64,000 nucleotides of DNA from an uncultured Granulosicoccaceae bacterium (GCA_937965695.1 CALCKW010000002.1:1-64000), one strand, 5' to 3'. Positions 8,134 to 18,710 are shown, numbered from the stretch's first letter. Notes: generated by a model not told the origin, from the letters alone. Translations and numbers: made by a program.

Positions 8134-9936
8134 TTATTTGTTTAGTGCGTCTGCCAATCCCGAATGGCGCTGTAAGCTTGCGCTTACCATGTGCTTTACG
8201 ACGGACTTTGGCCCGCAAATCGAGACCTTCTCACGCGCACGTGTAACCCCTGTATACAACAGTTGTCGAGTCAAAATGGGAGCGACATGCTCTGGCAAAA
8301 AGAGACAAATTTCGTGAAACTCAGAACCTTGGGTTTTGTGGACTGTCATGGCAAAGCAGCTTTCATGTTCTGGCAAACGCGCCGGCAGGAAAGAGCGAAG
8401 ACCGCCTAAACCATCATCAAACCATGCTTGTATATCGCCTTGTTCATCAGGCCAGAGCAAACCCACATCTCCATTATACAAACCCTGGCTATAATCATTT
8501 TGCACCACCATCACAGGCCGACCTTTAAAGTAATCGGTGCTAGCGATCACACCAGCCCTGCGAAGTAGCTGAGCCATTCTCTCGTTGAGATCTTGTACAC
8601 CCGCAGCACCCATGCGTAGACAACATAACAATTGAAACCGAGACAACTGCTTCAAAGCAAGTTGAGGCGACTCACACGCCAGCAGCGCTTTAAAATGCGC
8701 CACTACTTTATCAGTGACGGCTTTATGGCCTTGTGCATCGCTGTCAAAATACTCAAGGTCGTAGTTATTGGCCCTTAGCAATGCTTTCGTGCTCGCCCAG
8801 TCGCCTTGATTAATAGCCCGTGACACCTTACCTACTGAACTTGTATCGTCAAAGCGATAACTGCGTCGCAACAGGCATATACCGTCTGCCACCACGTGCT
8901 GTGTTGGTTCTAATTGTTCAGTCGCCAAAGGCTCCAGCGCTCGCAGGTAATCCAACATTTCAGCACTGGCAAAATCAAAATGATTGCCACAGATATCACC
9001 GAGCACATTGCCCACCTCGACAGATGCTAGCTGATCTCGATCACCGAGTAAGATGAGTCGCGTTGAGGGCGCCACGGCGTCGAGCAGACGCGCCATCATA
9101 GCGAGATCGAGCATGGAAGCCTCATCGACCAACAACAAATCCAAGGCCAACGGCTGTCTGGCATTGTGTCGAAACTGGCCATCCGAGCGATAACCCAAAA
9201 GGCGATGAAGTGTTGACGCTTCAGAAGGTACTGTCTCGGCTGCTTTGGGAAATAGAGCTGTAAGCTTGGGAAGTTCACGCTGAATCGACTGAGCGAGTCT
9301 TGCAGCAGCCTTACCTGTAGGTGCGGTCAAAGCCATGCGCAACGGTTCTTCAGCGAAGTACTGCAACAGACACAACAAGCTCGCGACGGTGCGCGTTTTG
9401 CCCGTCCCTGGCCCACCCGATATCACGCAAAAACGCTGTCGCACAGCAACTGCCACGGCGAGTCGTTGCCAGTCTGGCTCAGAAGTATTGCTTGGAAAAA
9501 CCGTATCCAGCGCCGCTTTAAGTGCTGCGGGTTCTACCGGTGTGGTTTTACCGGACAATGCCGTTTTGAGTGACTGAGCGACGAACTGTTCATGGCTGTA
9601 GTAACGCATCAGGTAAATTCGATCACTGGCGTCAATGACCAACAGAGCGGAATCTTCCTCATTACCGGGTGACACGGCGCTCGCACTTTGTAAGACAGTG
9701 CGCCACTGGCTCGCATCTTTAGGGCAGTCTAAATCCGGCCAAGCAAGTGCCCAGGCCACGCAATCCTCTAGACGCGTACACACATCGCCCAGCCCCAAGG
9801 CTCGACTCGCCAATGCGGTCGCCACCAGAATGGCAGGATTTTCCTGATGGTCTAAGCTAGCGGCAAACTGCGCCAAATGCACATCCAAAGACCGCATATC
9901 AGGGGTATCACGCAGAGCATCGACAAAGGCATTCAT
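8134..9936 (-). CDS. recD: Exodeoxyribonuclease V alpha subunit (RecD)
   Basis: RecD, the 5'-3' helicase subunit of the RecBCD double-strand-break repair complex; 600 residues (E. coli 608). Walker A is GGPGTGKT near residue 174-181, followed by the RecD-type LTAPTGKAAARL motif, Walker B region LLVDEASMLDL near 268, and the C-terminal helicase motif FAMTVHKTQGSEF with VTRAREKV. It starts inside the recB stop (4-base overlap), so the three subunits are translationally coupled. Confidence 0.97.
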   Translation of the reverse strand: MNAFVDALRDTPDMRSLDVHLAQFAASLDHQENPAILVATALASRALGLGDVCTRLEDCVAWALAWPDLDCPKDASQWRTVLQSASAVSPGNEEDSALLVIDASDRIYLMRYYSHEQFVAQSLKTALSGKTTPVEPAALKAALDTVFPSNTSEPDWQRLAVAVAVRQRFCVISGGPGTGKTRTVASLLCLLQYFAEEPLRMALTAPTGKAAARLAQSIQRELPKLTALFPKAAETVPSEASTLHRLLGYRSDGQFRHNARQPLALDLLLVDEASMLDLAMMARLLDAVAPSTRLILLGDRDQLASVEVGNVLGDICGNHFDFASAEMLDYLRALEPLATEQLEPTQHVVADGICLLRRSYRFDDTSSVGKVSRAINQGDWASTKALLRANNYDLEYFDSDAQGHKAVTDKVVAHFKALLACESPQLALKQLSRFQLLCCLRMGAAGVQDLNERMAQLLRRAGVIASTDYFKGRPVMVVQNDYSQGLYNGDVGLLWPDEQGDIQAWFDDGLGGLRSFLPARLPEHESCFAMTVHKTQGSEFHEICLFLPEHVAPILTRQLLYTGVTRAREKVSICGPKSVVKHMVSASLQRHSGLADALNK

Positions 9937-12900
9937 GCTAGGGTTCCTTGCTTGGCGGCAAACAAACGATCCAAAGCCTCGATCAGTTTTAAAGGTGGTT
10001 GTTCGAAAAATATTCCTGGCGCACTATCGTCACCTATACGCATGCCACGCAGGAATAAATAGAAACTACCTCCCATGTGACGATCGTAGCTGTAATCGGG
10101 AATGCGGGTCGCAAGATAACGGTGTAGCGCAACGGTATACATCAGGTATTGCAAGTCGTAGCGGTGATCTTTCATCGCCGTCAGCAACGCTTGTGGGTGA
10201 TAGTCTTCGGCAAAATACCCGAGATGGTTCGATTTATAATCGAGCACAAAATATTTGTCGTCAAAACGAAATATCAGATCGACAAAGCCCGTCATATAGC
10301 CGCGCACGGTGTCGAAATCTAGAGACTCGTGCGGCCCGATGACGTGGTGATCACGCAGAACGCTCAGCAATGCCTCGCAACCAAGGGATGGTACAGGGAA
10401 GTGAAAACCCATTTCATTGAGCCGGTGCTCTGAGGATAAGTCGCACAGGCGTAAACCTACCACCGGTGACAAATCCGATCTGAGCACCTGTTGCATCATC
10501 GACATCACAGCGGTTCGCCACTTGTCTGGATAGCCATGTGCGGCCAAACCGTCATCCACCAATTTCTGCAATTTGTTCTCATCTGGCTCGCTGAAGTCTG
10601 CGTGCTCAAAAAGATAATGCAAGAATGTACCGGCTTGTGCGCCGCGTGGAAAAAACATGATTGAGTTCAAATCAATTTCTGGGGCTTCGGTAGGCTTTTT
10701 TGCGCCCGCATCGCCCGCATCATAATCCGGTAATTCGGCGTGGCCAGTGGCTTTACGGACCAAGGCGCTGTAACTGCTGATTTGCCAGCTAGGCCTTGGT
10801 GGCTTAGCGCAATTTAACGCTTTGAGTGCTGCCATGCTTTCATCATGACGCAACCGTTTGGGTTCTACATCACTTAATAGTTCAGCCTGCTCACAGCCAT
10901 CAACCCAGTCGCAAAGATTTTGTGCAAAGCCGATCGCCATTTTTTCATCGGTCTGCCCCAACAAGCGCGCCATCGCCGTCCGCTGCGCTTGGCTGACATC
11001 ACCCCAGATGACAGTACACTGCGAAGAAGCCCTTGTTAGCGCGACATATAATAACCGCACGTCTTCTGCCAAAGCTTCAGCCTGCATCAGTTCACGGTGT
11101 TCTTGCAGTTTCTCGCTACCCAAATCAATGCAATGCCCGTTGGTTAATTGACAGGTAACACGGTCACTGGATTTGGGCGCCCTTGCTGACCACGCAAAGG
11201 GTAGATATACCACCGGATACTCCAGTCCTTTGGATTTGTGAACCGTGACAATCTGCACCAATTTCTCGTCCGTTTCCAGTCGCAGCTGAGCCACTTCACC
11301 TGCAGCCCCTGGGTTATCGCAGTGACGCTCCAGCCATGCTTGTAAACTGTCGAGGTCAGGCTGCTCTTGCCAAGCTTCTTGCATCATCTCACCCAACTGG
11401 AGGTAATTGCTCAGGCTGCGCTCCCCTCCTTTCAGAAGGCGCAAACGCGAAGCGGTGCGATAGTCGGCCATGAGCGAAAGCAATGCTGCCAAAAGGCCTT
11501 GACGGTGCAACAGCAGGCTTAAACGAGCAAAAGTTTCACTGTGCTTTTGCCATTGTGTGTCCGAGCCTTGGAGGAATAACAGCTCGCCGGCCTCGAACCC
11601 ACACAAATCACAAGCCAGTACGCGAAGCACCAATCGTTCAGAAGCGGGCTCTGCAAGTGCCTGCAACAATCGTCGAAGATTGGTCGCCTCGGGGGTAGCG
11701 AAGATACTGTCGTTGCCGGTCACCACACTGGCAATGCCAAGCGCACTCAAGGCATCGTTAATCTGCTTGCCCTGCCGGTTGCTACGTACTAAGACGGCAA
11801 TATGTGCAGGCAACAGCGGGCCGTCACCCAGTTGCAGTTCGCCATCTTGAGCCGCCTGCAGTTGTTGGGCGATCATGGCGGCAGTCATCCGTGCAGCTTG
11901 CACAGAAGCGTTGCTTTTGTTCAGCGGCTTACCTGTTTGTGAGGTATCAAGTAGCGCAACACGCAGGGCTTTCTGTTCACCCCCCCTTGTAGACAAGCTC
12001 TTTTCATCGCCCACACCTCCAGCATCCACCGCTGAGAACTGTATTTCGTGTTCCATTTGATTTGGCATGGCAAAAGGGTGTGCCGTATTTTCAAACAACG
12101 CATTGACCACCGCCACCATCGATGCCGTTGAGCGCCAATTGGTGCCCAAGGTGTGTTGGTTTTCTGTTTGCGAAGCGGCGCGCAAATACGTGTTTAGATC
12201 GGCCCCGCGGAAGCTGTAGATCGCTTGTTTAGGGTCGCCAATCATGTACCATGCTAGCTCTGGCTGATTGGCATAGAGTGTCGAAAATATGCTGTATTGA
12301 CGCGGATCAGTGTCTTGAAATTCATCGATCAGCGCCGCTGGGTATTGCAACCGCAAACGCTGCGCGAGTGCGTCTTTTCCTTCACCTTCTAATGCCTGTG
12401 CCGCATAGAACAAAAGGTCTTCATAAGACATCAAGCGTTGCTTGGATTTTTGCTCCTGCAGCCAGACATCGACAAACTCGGCGCAAGCGTTTAGCTCAGA
12501 GGCCAAGCGTAAAGCAGACAACGGCCCCAGCAAATCCCAGAGCTCATCGACCAAATTAAAGAACACATGCTCAGGCGCGCTTTGGCCTTTTTTTATGCTG
12601 GCACGTAGGTGTGAGTCGCGAAACACTTTCATCGGTTCGGGGAAAGCGCTCGGTAACGCTCCAAGCGTTGTACTCACCTCTAGCCAATCACCGGCTTTTT
12701 TAACAGTTTTGGGCTGTACTTTGTTTCTGCTGAGCCCTGATGAATCGTCAATCAATGCTCGAATATCAGCCCCGCTTTCCTGCCAATGTTTACACAACCG
12801 GTCCCAGCGTTCTCCGATGTCTATTTTCGCTTTGTGATACCTCTTTACGTCACCTTCCGGCAACAGTCGTGGCGGATTGGCGCTGAGTAATGGCTTGATC

Positions 12901-13451
12901 TCAGCCAACAAGGCATCAGGTGAGCCAATACAGTCGTGAATCCAATTGGCGGCATCGCTGTCAAGCTGCAGATAGTGCTTTCGCCAGTATTCTTGAACAG
13001 CGAGCAATTGCAGTTCGTGGTCTCTGTCCGCCACTTGCATATCGAACAACTGCCCACTCTCGAAGGCGTTATCACTGAGCAACTGCATACAAAAGGTGTG
13101 TATCGTCGAAATGGAAGCTTGATCCATAGACAACTGGGCTGCTTCTAGTCGCTCAGCCAAATTTGGCACATCCAGTTGTGGCCGGAGAAGTTCAGCGACG
13201 AGCCCATCTGCTTCATCAGGGCTTCGCAGAACTTCCCGTGCATCGACGATGATTTTCCGCAGGCGTGTGCGCAGCTCTTGCACAGCCGCACGCGTAAAAG
13301 TGACCACTAAGATTTGTTCAACCGTTAAATCACGTTCAACGATCAAACGCAAATACAAGTGCGCTAGGGTGAAGGTTTTTCCCGTACCAGCACTGGCCTC
13401 GATGAGGTGTGCACCCTGCAGTGGCAACAGGTTAATGTCCAGTGTTCTCAC
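9933..13451 (-). CDS. recB: Exodeoxyribonuclease V beta subunit (RecB)
   Basis: RecB, the UvrD-like 3'-5' helicase and nuclease subunit of RecBCD; 1172 residues (E. coli 1180). The N-terminal Walker A is SAGTGKTFTL. Motif II appears as LIDEFQDTD, motif III as GDPKQAIYSFRGAD, motif V as VHKSKGLEYP and motif VI as LYVALTRA. Near the C-terminus FVLDYKSNHLG is the RecB nuclease motif with the catalytic Asp and Lys. The GTG start overlaps the recC stop by 4 bases and the stop overlaps recD. The helicase and nuclease residues all appear intact. Confidence 0.97.
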   Translation of the reverse strand: MRTLDINLLPLQGAHLIEASAGTGKTFTLAHLYLRLIVERDLTVEQILVVTFTRAAVQELRTRLRKIIVDAREVLRSPDEADGLVAELLRPQLDVPNLAERLEAAQLSMDQASISTIHTFCMQLLSDNAFESGQLFDMQVADRDHELQLLAVQEYWRKHYLQLDSDAANWIHDCIGSPDALLAEIKPLLSANPPRLLPEGDVKRYHKAKIDIGERWDRLCKHWQESGADIRALIDDSSGLSRNKVQPKTVKKAGDWLEVSTTLGALPSAFPEPMKVFRDSHLRASIKKGQSAPEHVFFNLVDELWDLLGPLSALRLASELNACAEFVDVWLQEQKSKQRLMSYEDLLFYAAQALEGEGKDALAQRLRLQYPAALIDEFQDTDPRQYSIFSTLYANQPELAWYMIGDPKQAIYSFRGADLNTYLRAASQTENQHTLGTNWRSTASMVAVVNALFENTAHPFAMPNQMEHEIQFSAVDAGGVGDEKSLSTRGGEQKALRVALLDTSQTGKPLNKSNASVQAARMTAAMIAQQLQAAQDGELQLGDGPLLPAHIAVLVRSNRQGKQINDALSALGIASVVTGNDSIFATPEATNLRRLLQALAEPASERLVLRVLACDLCGFEAGELLFLQGSDTQWQKHSETFARLSLLLHRQGLLAALLSLMADYRTASRLRLLKGGERSLSNYLQLGEMMQEAWQEQPDLDSLQAWLERHCDNPGAAGEVAQLRLETDEKLVQIVTVHKSKGLEYPVVYLPFAWSARAPKSSDRVTCQLTNGHCIDLGSEKLQEHRELMQAEALAEDVRLLYVALTRASSQCTVIWGDVSQAQRTAMARLLGQTDEKMAIGFAQNLCDWVDGCEQAELLSDVEPKRLRHDESMAALKALNCAKPPRPSWQISSYSALVRKATGHAELPDYDAGDAGAKKPTEAPEIDLNSIMFFPRGAQAGTFLHYLFEHADFSEPDENKLQKLVDDGLAAHGYPDKWRTAVMSMMQQVLRSDLSPVVGLRLCDLSSEHRLNEMGFHFPVPSLGCEALLSVLRDHHVIGPHESLDFDTVRGYMTGFVDLIFRFDDKYFVLDYKSNHLGYFAEDYHPQALLTAMKDHRYDLQYLMYTVALHRYLATRIPDYSYDRHMGGSFYLFLRGMRIGDDSAPGIFFEQPPLKLIEALDRLFAAKQGTLA

Positions 13452-16400
13452 GTTTTGTCCTCCGACAGCAATGCCATAACAGGACTGAATAATTCCTCTG
13501 CCAAGTTCGTGAATTCTGGAAATTCAAGTGGGCTATCGATGTGGGGCCACAACAGTTGTACCGCCTCTCGCTGCCCGTCCCCGCTGATCATTTCGCCACC
13601 CGACCATTGCTCATCAAGTCCGGTAGGTTTTTGCAAGTAGCACAAACTGCTGTTCGGAAAGAAAGGCAGAGGTTGCACATGGCCTAAAGCAAAATATTCT
13701 AACCATGGTTGCAATATATCTAAAGAGTCATCCGCTGAAAGATGGGACATCGTGTAATTTTTATCACGCGCGACAAACACACTGTCGCGTTGTAGAATTT
13801 GACTGGCGCAACCCACCAGATGCATTAACGACAAGCGGATCAAGTCGGGAGCTTTGAAGGCACCTGGGCGTGTCATCAGCAGCATCGTCTGCTCCTGAAC
13901 TAAATAAAGCGAATCGAGCTGCCCCCCCACAAGCCAGTCAAAGGCCTTAAGGTCAAGAGGATGCGGCGGCAAGGGAGACTGCCCCATTTTTAGAACACGT
14001 TGCGAGATCCCTTCAATTTCTTCGTAGCTGCGCTCAAAAACACGCTGAGCGAAGTGACCGTGCGGCAATTCACCTCGACCAATCGCAGCAGCCAAAGCAC
14101 GCTCAACGGCCACAGGCGGGTCGGCGATAGCGCCCTGCAATAATTCAACGCGCTGCTGGTAAGCTTGTAGCGCGTCCAAACTGAACGGCTCGGCATCCAG
14201 AGCCAAAGATGGGGGTGCCATGAGGCCGATACGCAACACTTCTCGACAATAAGCATTGACCGGGTCGCGCCAAAAATTAATCAACGAAGATAAGCTAAGC
14301 GCACAGGGAGCTGGTGGCTCAACAGTCGCACTGTCTCGGCTTTTTTCCTCTCTGGGCAACCACTGGTTAGCGTAACTTTTTAGCTCCTCATGCTCACCGT
14401 CAAAATAGCGTGGTGAGAAAGCCTGCAAAGGGTGCTGCACCACGGTCAATTTATCTTCGTCGTGGCGAAAGTAGTCCAACAGCTCGGCTAATAGTACCGA
14501 CGGGGTTTGCTCTTTGCCGTCAATGGGGTTACGTCCCAACCACGACAAATACAACTCTTCGCGCGCTGACAACAAGGCTTCCAAGAACAAATAATGGTCA
14601 TCTTCTCGTACCGAACGATCACCGATGCGTGTATGGCTTTGAATTAAGTCAAAGCTAACAGGTTTGTTCTGCCGCGGAAACTCGCCGTCGTTGAGACCCA
14701 GCAAGCACACGACTTTAAAAGGCACAGATCGCAACGGCACCATGCTACTGATGGTGACTCGGCCGGTGAGGAATCGCTGGGTTTTACCCGATGTGCCAGC
14801 CAGTGCATTGTCGAGCAATGCCAACATGGCCTCTGGTGCTAGGTCTTCTTCAAAACCGGCAAGCGCAGCATTTTCAGCCAACGCTGACAAACACTCGCGC
14901 AATTGCTGGATACCAAATGCTTCGTCGTCATCGGGTTCCAGTAAATCCGAGATCAAACCATTGAAGGCTTCCAGCCATGCTTGCATATCGCGTGTATAAC
15001 TGAGCGCATCGTGCCAATACGCCAAGCGATCCATGCAATCAATCAAGTGCCCCAGCACAATAGCTTCCGCACCTTCCATTGATCGACTGGGGTAAACGCC
15101 GCCAACGGGTTGCTCTGTATCTGCCATGGCATAGCCTGCGAGCAATCGCCGCAAAGCGAAGGCCCAGCTGTTCAGTGGATTCTCTTGACTGGCGGCGAGT
15201 GGCGCGCCGCCGAGCAATCGTCTGGCTCCCCCCTCCTGCACCCAACGAGACAACAGTAACTGGCTGTCGGCTTCTTGCAATCTAAAACGGCGGGCCAGTA
15301 CCGGCTGCGCCAACCACGACAAAACTTCGGTCGCTCGGAACTGACTCTGCGGCAATTCCAACAGCGAACGAACAAGCGCAACCACTGGATCTGTTTGGGT
15401 CAAAGAGCGATCGGCAATTTCCCAGGGTATGTAACGTTCTGACGGTGCAGAGCCAAACACCGCCGCCACGGCAGGCGTGTATTTGTCGACATTCGGCACC
15501 ATCACGACAATGTCTGCCGGACCTAAATCAGGCAACCGCTCGAATCGCGCCAATAGCTGATCATGCAGTACCTGCACTTCACGCAACACACTGTGCGAAC
15601 TATGAACCTGAAGAGAATTATCAGGTTCTACGAACGCCAAATCCAGCTGTGCAAGTCCCTCTCTGCTGGGCTGCGTCAACGTGAGAATCTCTCGTTGCAA
15701 CTGCGCCAGTCGCCCAGTGCTTTCGGCCGGTACTGAGAAGTTTTCTTCGTGAATAAATTGACCACGCTCGTGCAGCAGGCGCAAAGCATTTTGACCCAAT
15801 CTTCCTGTTGCGGCCAGTAATGGGTTTCCGTCATCAAGTGGAGCGTCACCGCCCTGCTTTTGTCGCAGTTTCAATTGTCTCTTACGGTCTGTTATCTCGT
15901 CCCAAAATTCTACCGACGGATTAAGCAAATAGAGATCTACCTGAACATGCTCTGCAAGCGCGGTTAGAACATCTAAATAACTGGGTGGGATCGAAACCAC
16001 ATTGAAAATATAAAGCCGCTCTGGCAGCAAAGTTTTGTTCAGGGTACCGTTTGCCGCGGCCTCGCAAAATGCAGCATGCAATGTAGCCCTGTGCGGTTCG
16101 TCAAGTCGATCACGCAACGCACACCACAACGCTGCTTGCCAGTTTCCGGGCGCTTTGTCTGGTCTTTCGCCTCGCTCCCACGCTAACAGCCAATCGGGGC
16201 GATAGACCAAGTATTGATCAAATACATCCGCAACTTTGGCTGCCAATTGAACTTGCTTTAGAGCTTTTTGCTCCGCGTCAGCAGCGGCTAAATAGCGCTG
16301 CAAAGGTTCGTAGAGCTCGCCATCAGGCAGCGTGTCCAAAAGCTGCATCAAAGTCCATTGCAAGCGTGGCTTATTAAACGCCGAGCGCTCAGGTACCTGC

Positions 16401-16633
16401 GCTAGATGATCGCGATAGAGTTGCCAAATAAAAGAGGCTGGCAAGGGGTAGTCAATATTAGCTGCAATACCCTCTCGCTCTGCAAGCTGTAAGCTGAGCC
16501 AGCGGCCGATCCCAGGGTTGGCCACTAAAATTCGATCCGCTTGAAAGGGATCTCGCAATGGCAATTCAGCGCGCTGAGCGCACATTATTTCAAAGAGCAA
16601 TTCGAGGCGATTGCTGTGGTAGACCTGAAGCAT
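13448..16633 (-). CDS. recC: Exodeoxyribonuclease V gamma subunit (RecC)
   Basis: RecC, the Chi-scanning subunit of RecBCD, structurally a defunct helicase; 1061 residues (E. coli 1122). The N-terminus (VYHSNRLELLFEIM, then VANPGIGRWLSLQLAE) is characteristic, as is the later block FKVVCLLGLNDGEFPR with RSVREDDHYLFLEALLSARE. It is the first gene of recC-recB-recD, with no protease gene between recC and recB as there is in E. coli. Whether this organism's enzyme recognises the E. coli Chi sequence cannot be judged here. Confidence 0.96.
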   Translation of the reverse strand: MLQVYHSNRLELLFEIMCAQRAELPLRDPFQADRILVANPGIGRWLSLQLAEREGIAANIDYPLPASFIWQLYRDHLAQVPERSAFNKPRLQWTLMQLLDTLPDGELYEPLQRYLAAADAEQKALKQVQLAAKVADVFDQYLVYRPDWLLAWERGERPDKAPGNWQAALWCALRDRLDEPHRATLHAAFCEAAANGTLNKTLLPERLYIFNVVSIPPSYLDVLTALAEHVQVDLYLLNPSVEFWDEITDRKRQLKLRQKQGGDAPLDDGNPLLAATGRLGQNALRLLHERGQFIHEENFSVPAESTGRLAQLQREILTLTQPSREGLAQLDLAFVEPDNSLQVHSSHSVLREVQVLHDQLLARFERLPDLGPADIVVMVPNVDKYTPAVAAVFGSAPSERYIPWEIADRSLTQTDPVVALVRSLLELPQSQFRATEVLSWLAQPVLARRFRLQEADSQLLLSRWVQEGGARRLLGGAPLAASQENPLNSWAFALRRLLAGYAMADTEQPVGGVYPSRSMEGAEAIVLGHLIDCMDRLAYWHDALSYTRDMQAWLEAFNGLISDLLEPDDDEAFGIQQLRECLSALAENAALAGFEEDLAPEAMLALLDNALAGTSGKTQRFLTGRVTISSMVPLRSVPFKVVCLLGLNDGEFPRQNKPVSFDLIQSHTRIGDRSVREDDHYLFLEALLSAREELYLSWLGRNPIDGKEQTPSVLLAELLDYFRHDEDKLTVVQHPLQAFSPRYFDGEHEELKSYANQWLPREEKSRDSATVEPPAPCALSLSSLINFWRDPVNAYCREVLRIGLMAPPSLALDAEPFSLDALQAYQQRVELLQGAIADPPVAVERALAAAIGRGELPHGHFAQRVFERSYEEIEGISQRVLKMGQSPLPPHPLDLKAFDWLVGGQLDSLYLVQEQTMLLMTRPGAFKAPDLIRLSLMHLVGCASQILQRDSVFVARDKNYTMSHLSADDSLDILQPWLEYFALGHVQPLPFFPNSSLCYLQKPTGLDEQWSGGEMISGDGQREAVQLLWPHIDSPLEFPEFTNLAEELFSPVMALLSEDKT

Positions 16634-16732
16634 GGTTTGCTGGTTCTATAGACAGCCTGAGAGCTTATCAGCTGTCGGACCTACTGGGTACTGCTGCCGA
16701 CTGGGACGAAGACGTTAGCCCCTAAATGAGTC

Positions 16733-16738
16733 TATAAT
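16733..16738 (+). promoter_or_regulatory. Candidate -10 element of the first barrel/lipoprotein cassette
   Basis: TATAAT in the context AGTCTATAATATC, starting 47 bases before the ATG of the barrel gene. The same context, AGTCTACAATGTC, occurs exactly 47 bases before the ATG of the second cassette. No convincing -35 hexamer was seen. Confidence 0.45.
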
Positions 16739-16779
16739 ATCACTGGAAATACCTCTCCTTTAGCCAGAGCCTAGGAAGA

Positions 16780-17322
16780 ATGCATAGTCGATTTACACCG
16801 CTCATTCTGTTGTTGTCAGCTCCTGCCGTTTGTCTGGCTGCTCCGATAGCAACCCCTTATGTTGGTGTGGCATACGAGCAACAGAGCATCAGCCTTAGCG
16901 ACAATGATTTTGATACGGGTATGTTTACCGTGCATGCGGGTGCCTGGCTCTGGGAAGGTATCGGTCTTGAGCTCGAGTTGGGTAAAGGCATCGACGATGA
17001 CAAGCAAAATGGCGTTTCGGTTGAGCACGCCTCGTTACTGCGTTACGGGCTAAGGCTCCAGACACCTTCTACACCAAACCAAACGGTACTTTATGTGTTG
17101 TTCAGTGGCGCAACCAGTAAACTTGGCATGCAGACAGCTGGGGACGGAATACCAGGTAACAACAGCTTTAATGGGTATCACGCGGGGATAGGAATAGGCA
17201 CTCAACTCAACTCGAAGGTACAGCTGGATCTCAGCTACAACAATTATCAAGTGGATGAGAGTATTGATGTAACAGGCTTCCGACTGAACATTGAATACAC
17301 ATTTGCGGCACTAAAACGATGA
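16780..17322 (+). CDS. Small outer-membrane beta-barrel protein, copy 1
   Basis: A 180-residue exported protein: signal peptide of about 20 residues (hydrophobic LILLLSAPAVCL, then Ala-Ala), then alternating hydrophobic/polar strands typical of an 8-stranded OmpA/OmpX-like barrel, ending in an aromatic (YTFAALKR). Function unknown. AGGAAG precedes the ATG at good spacing. The last four bases (ATGA) overlap the downstream Ig-like lipoprotein gene. A second copy of the same length lies at 18711-19253, with long shared blocks such as WEGIGLELELG and DLSYNNYQVDESID. The barrel and lipoprotein may act together at the outer membrane (inference). Confidence 0.75.
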   Translation: MHSRFTPLILLLSAPAVCLAAPIATPYVGVAYEQQSISLSDNDFDTGMFTVHAGAWLWEGIGLELELGKGIDDDKQNGVSVEHASLLRYGLRLQTPSTPNQTVLYVLFSGATSKLGMQTAGDGIPGNNSFNGYHAGIGIGTQLNSKVQLDLSYNNYQVDESIDVTGFRLNIEYTFAALKR

Positions 17323-18548
17323 GGCGTTTACTCTTGAGCTCCTCAATTATATTGCTCATTGGCTGCCAAGATGACAAGGCTCAACACTATTTAGAAACGT
17401 TAGATATTGCTGAGCAAGGTATACACAGCATCACAATAGATACTGGATCTGTTACCGTTCGAGAACCCAACATCACTGCGCAGTGGTCCGCTTCTGCCGA
17501 CCTTAGTTCAGGAAGTGTGCTGGTCTACAGCGACTTGGTCAGCTGGAGCAGTGACGCTCCAACAGTCGCCACGGTTTCTAGCAGTGGTGAAATCAGAACG
17601 CTAAGTGCAGGTGTAGCCAACATTAGTGCAAGCTATGGCCGTTTTAGCGATGTGCGGCCTTTTACTGTCTCGACGGCCGTTCTGCAATCAATAAGCCTTA
17701 CACCAGAAACCATATCGCTGGACGAATGTAAGTCAGTCACGGTCACAGCTGAAGGCAGTTACGATGACGGGACAAGCCGAGAAATAAATGATCTGTTGAG
17801 TTGGAGTACTGATGACACTTCTCTGGCAACAGTGCAAGACCAAGACGGATCTGGCATAACGATAGTTAGCCACCTTTCCGGAACTGGACTACTGACGGCG
17901 AGCAATAACGACGGTATCAGTGGTACTGCAAGCCTGACAGTGCTAGATACATTATCAAGCATTGCAATTGATAAAACATCGCTAGCGATGACCGTTGGTG
18001 ATAGCTCTTCGCTGAATGCTCAGGCCGAATATAGCGACTCAAGCAGTGCCGATATTACGCAAAGCAGCAACTGGTCACTTGATGAGACGGAACAGTCGAG
18101 TTATTTGTCATTGAGCGACAGCTATTCGAGTAAAGGAGAACTAAGCGCTTTTGCAGCAGGTGTCGCTGTGGTTAATGTAGGCTGCGGTGGATTGGTGGCC
18201 ACTCAAAGTACGACAGTAACTGTCTCTGCCGAAGCTACTTTGCAAAGTTTAAGTTTCAGCCCTAGCGATAACCCTTATGTCCTATCCACCGGCGACACAG
18301 ATAAAAGCCTCACGCTATATGCTAATTACTCTGACGGCAGCGCGGCGGTAGATGTCACGGCAGATGCAATTTGGGAAGTGGCATCGGGCGACAGCGATTT
18401 TATTGATATCGATACCAGCGACGGCAACGAAGGAGATATTTTACTCGATGCTGATATTGGCGACATCACAGAGGATAAGTCTATCTCGGTACAGGTAAGC
18501 TACGGATCGCTCGATGCTCAAATACAAATTACGGTTGAAGCACCTTAG
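17319..18548 (+). CDS. Ig-like (BIG2-type) repeat lipoprotein, copy 1
   Basis: A 409-residue lipoprotein: the signal sequence ends in a lipobox (LLIGC, Cys near residue 16) followed by QDDKAQ. The rest is four tandem Ig-like modules of about 90-105 residues. The first three resemble bacterial Ig-like group 2 repeats (for example SWSSDAPTVATVSSSGEI then LSAGVANISASYG). The last is a different, acidic module (ENPY/DNPY, DTDKSLTL, GDITEDKSISVQ). Such domains often work in adhesion or as spacers at the cell surface. It overlaps the barrel gene by 4 bases. The role is unknown. Confidence 0.75.
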   Translation: MRRLLLSSSIILLIGCQDDKAQHYLETLDIAEQGIHSITIDTGSVTVREPNITAQWSASADLSSGSVLVYSDLVSWSSDAPTVATVSSSGEIRTLSAGVANISASYGRFSDVRPFTVSTAVLQSISLTPETISLDECKSVTVTAEGSYDDGTSREINDLLSWSTDDTSLATVQDQDGSGITIVSHLSGTGLLTASNNDGISGTASLTVLDTLSSIAIDKTSLAMTVGDSSSLNAQAEYSDSSSADITQSSNWSLDETEQSSYLSLSDSYSSKGELSAFAAGVAVVNVGCGGLVATQSTTVTVSAEATLQSLSFSPSDNPYVLSTGDTDKSLTLYANYSDGSAAVDVTADAIWEVASGDSDFIDIDTSDGNEGDILLDADIGDITEDKSISVQVSYGSLDAQIQITVEAP

Positions 18549-18610
18549 CCTGCCAATAAAAAATGTGCCTGAGCTGATATTAATTTTTTTAGCTGCACCT
18601 TCTTTTAGAA

Positions 18611-18626
18611 GGCTCCAAATAGAGCC
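18611..18626. repeat. Short inverted repeat between the two cassettes
   Basis: GGCTC (18611-18615) and GAGCC (18622-18626) around a 6-base loop, in the 162-base gap between the first lipoprotein gene and the second barrel gene. No strong T-tract follows. It may be a weak transcript end. Confidence 0.25.
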
Positions 18627-18663
18627 CCACATTACACATATAACCTCGACATATAAATAAGTC

Positions 18664-18669
18664 TACAAT
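18664..18669 (+). promoter_or_regulatory. Candidate -10 element of the second cassette
   Basis: TACAAT in AGTCTACAATGTC, 47 bases before the ATG at 18711, at the same spacing and in the same context as TATAAT in the first cassette. The consensus is one base worse, so this copy may be the weaker promoter. Confidence 0.4.
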
Positions 18670-18710
18670 GTCGCTAGCGATACTTTTCTAGCTGCTAGAG
18701 CCATTGGACA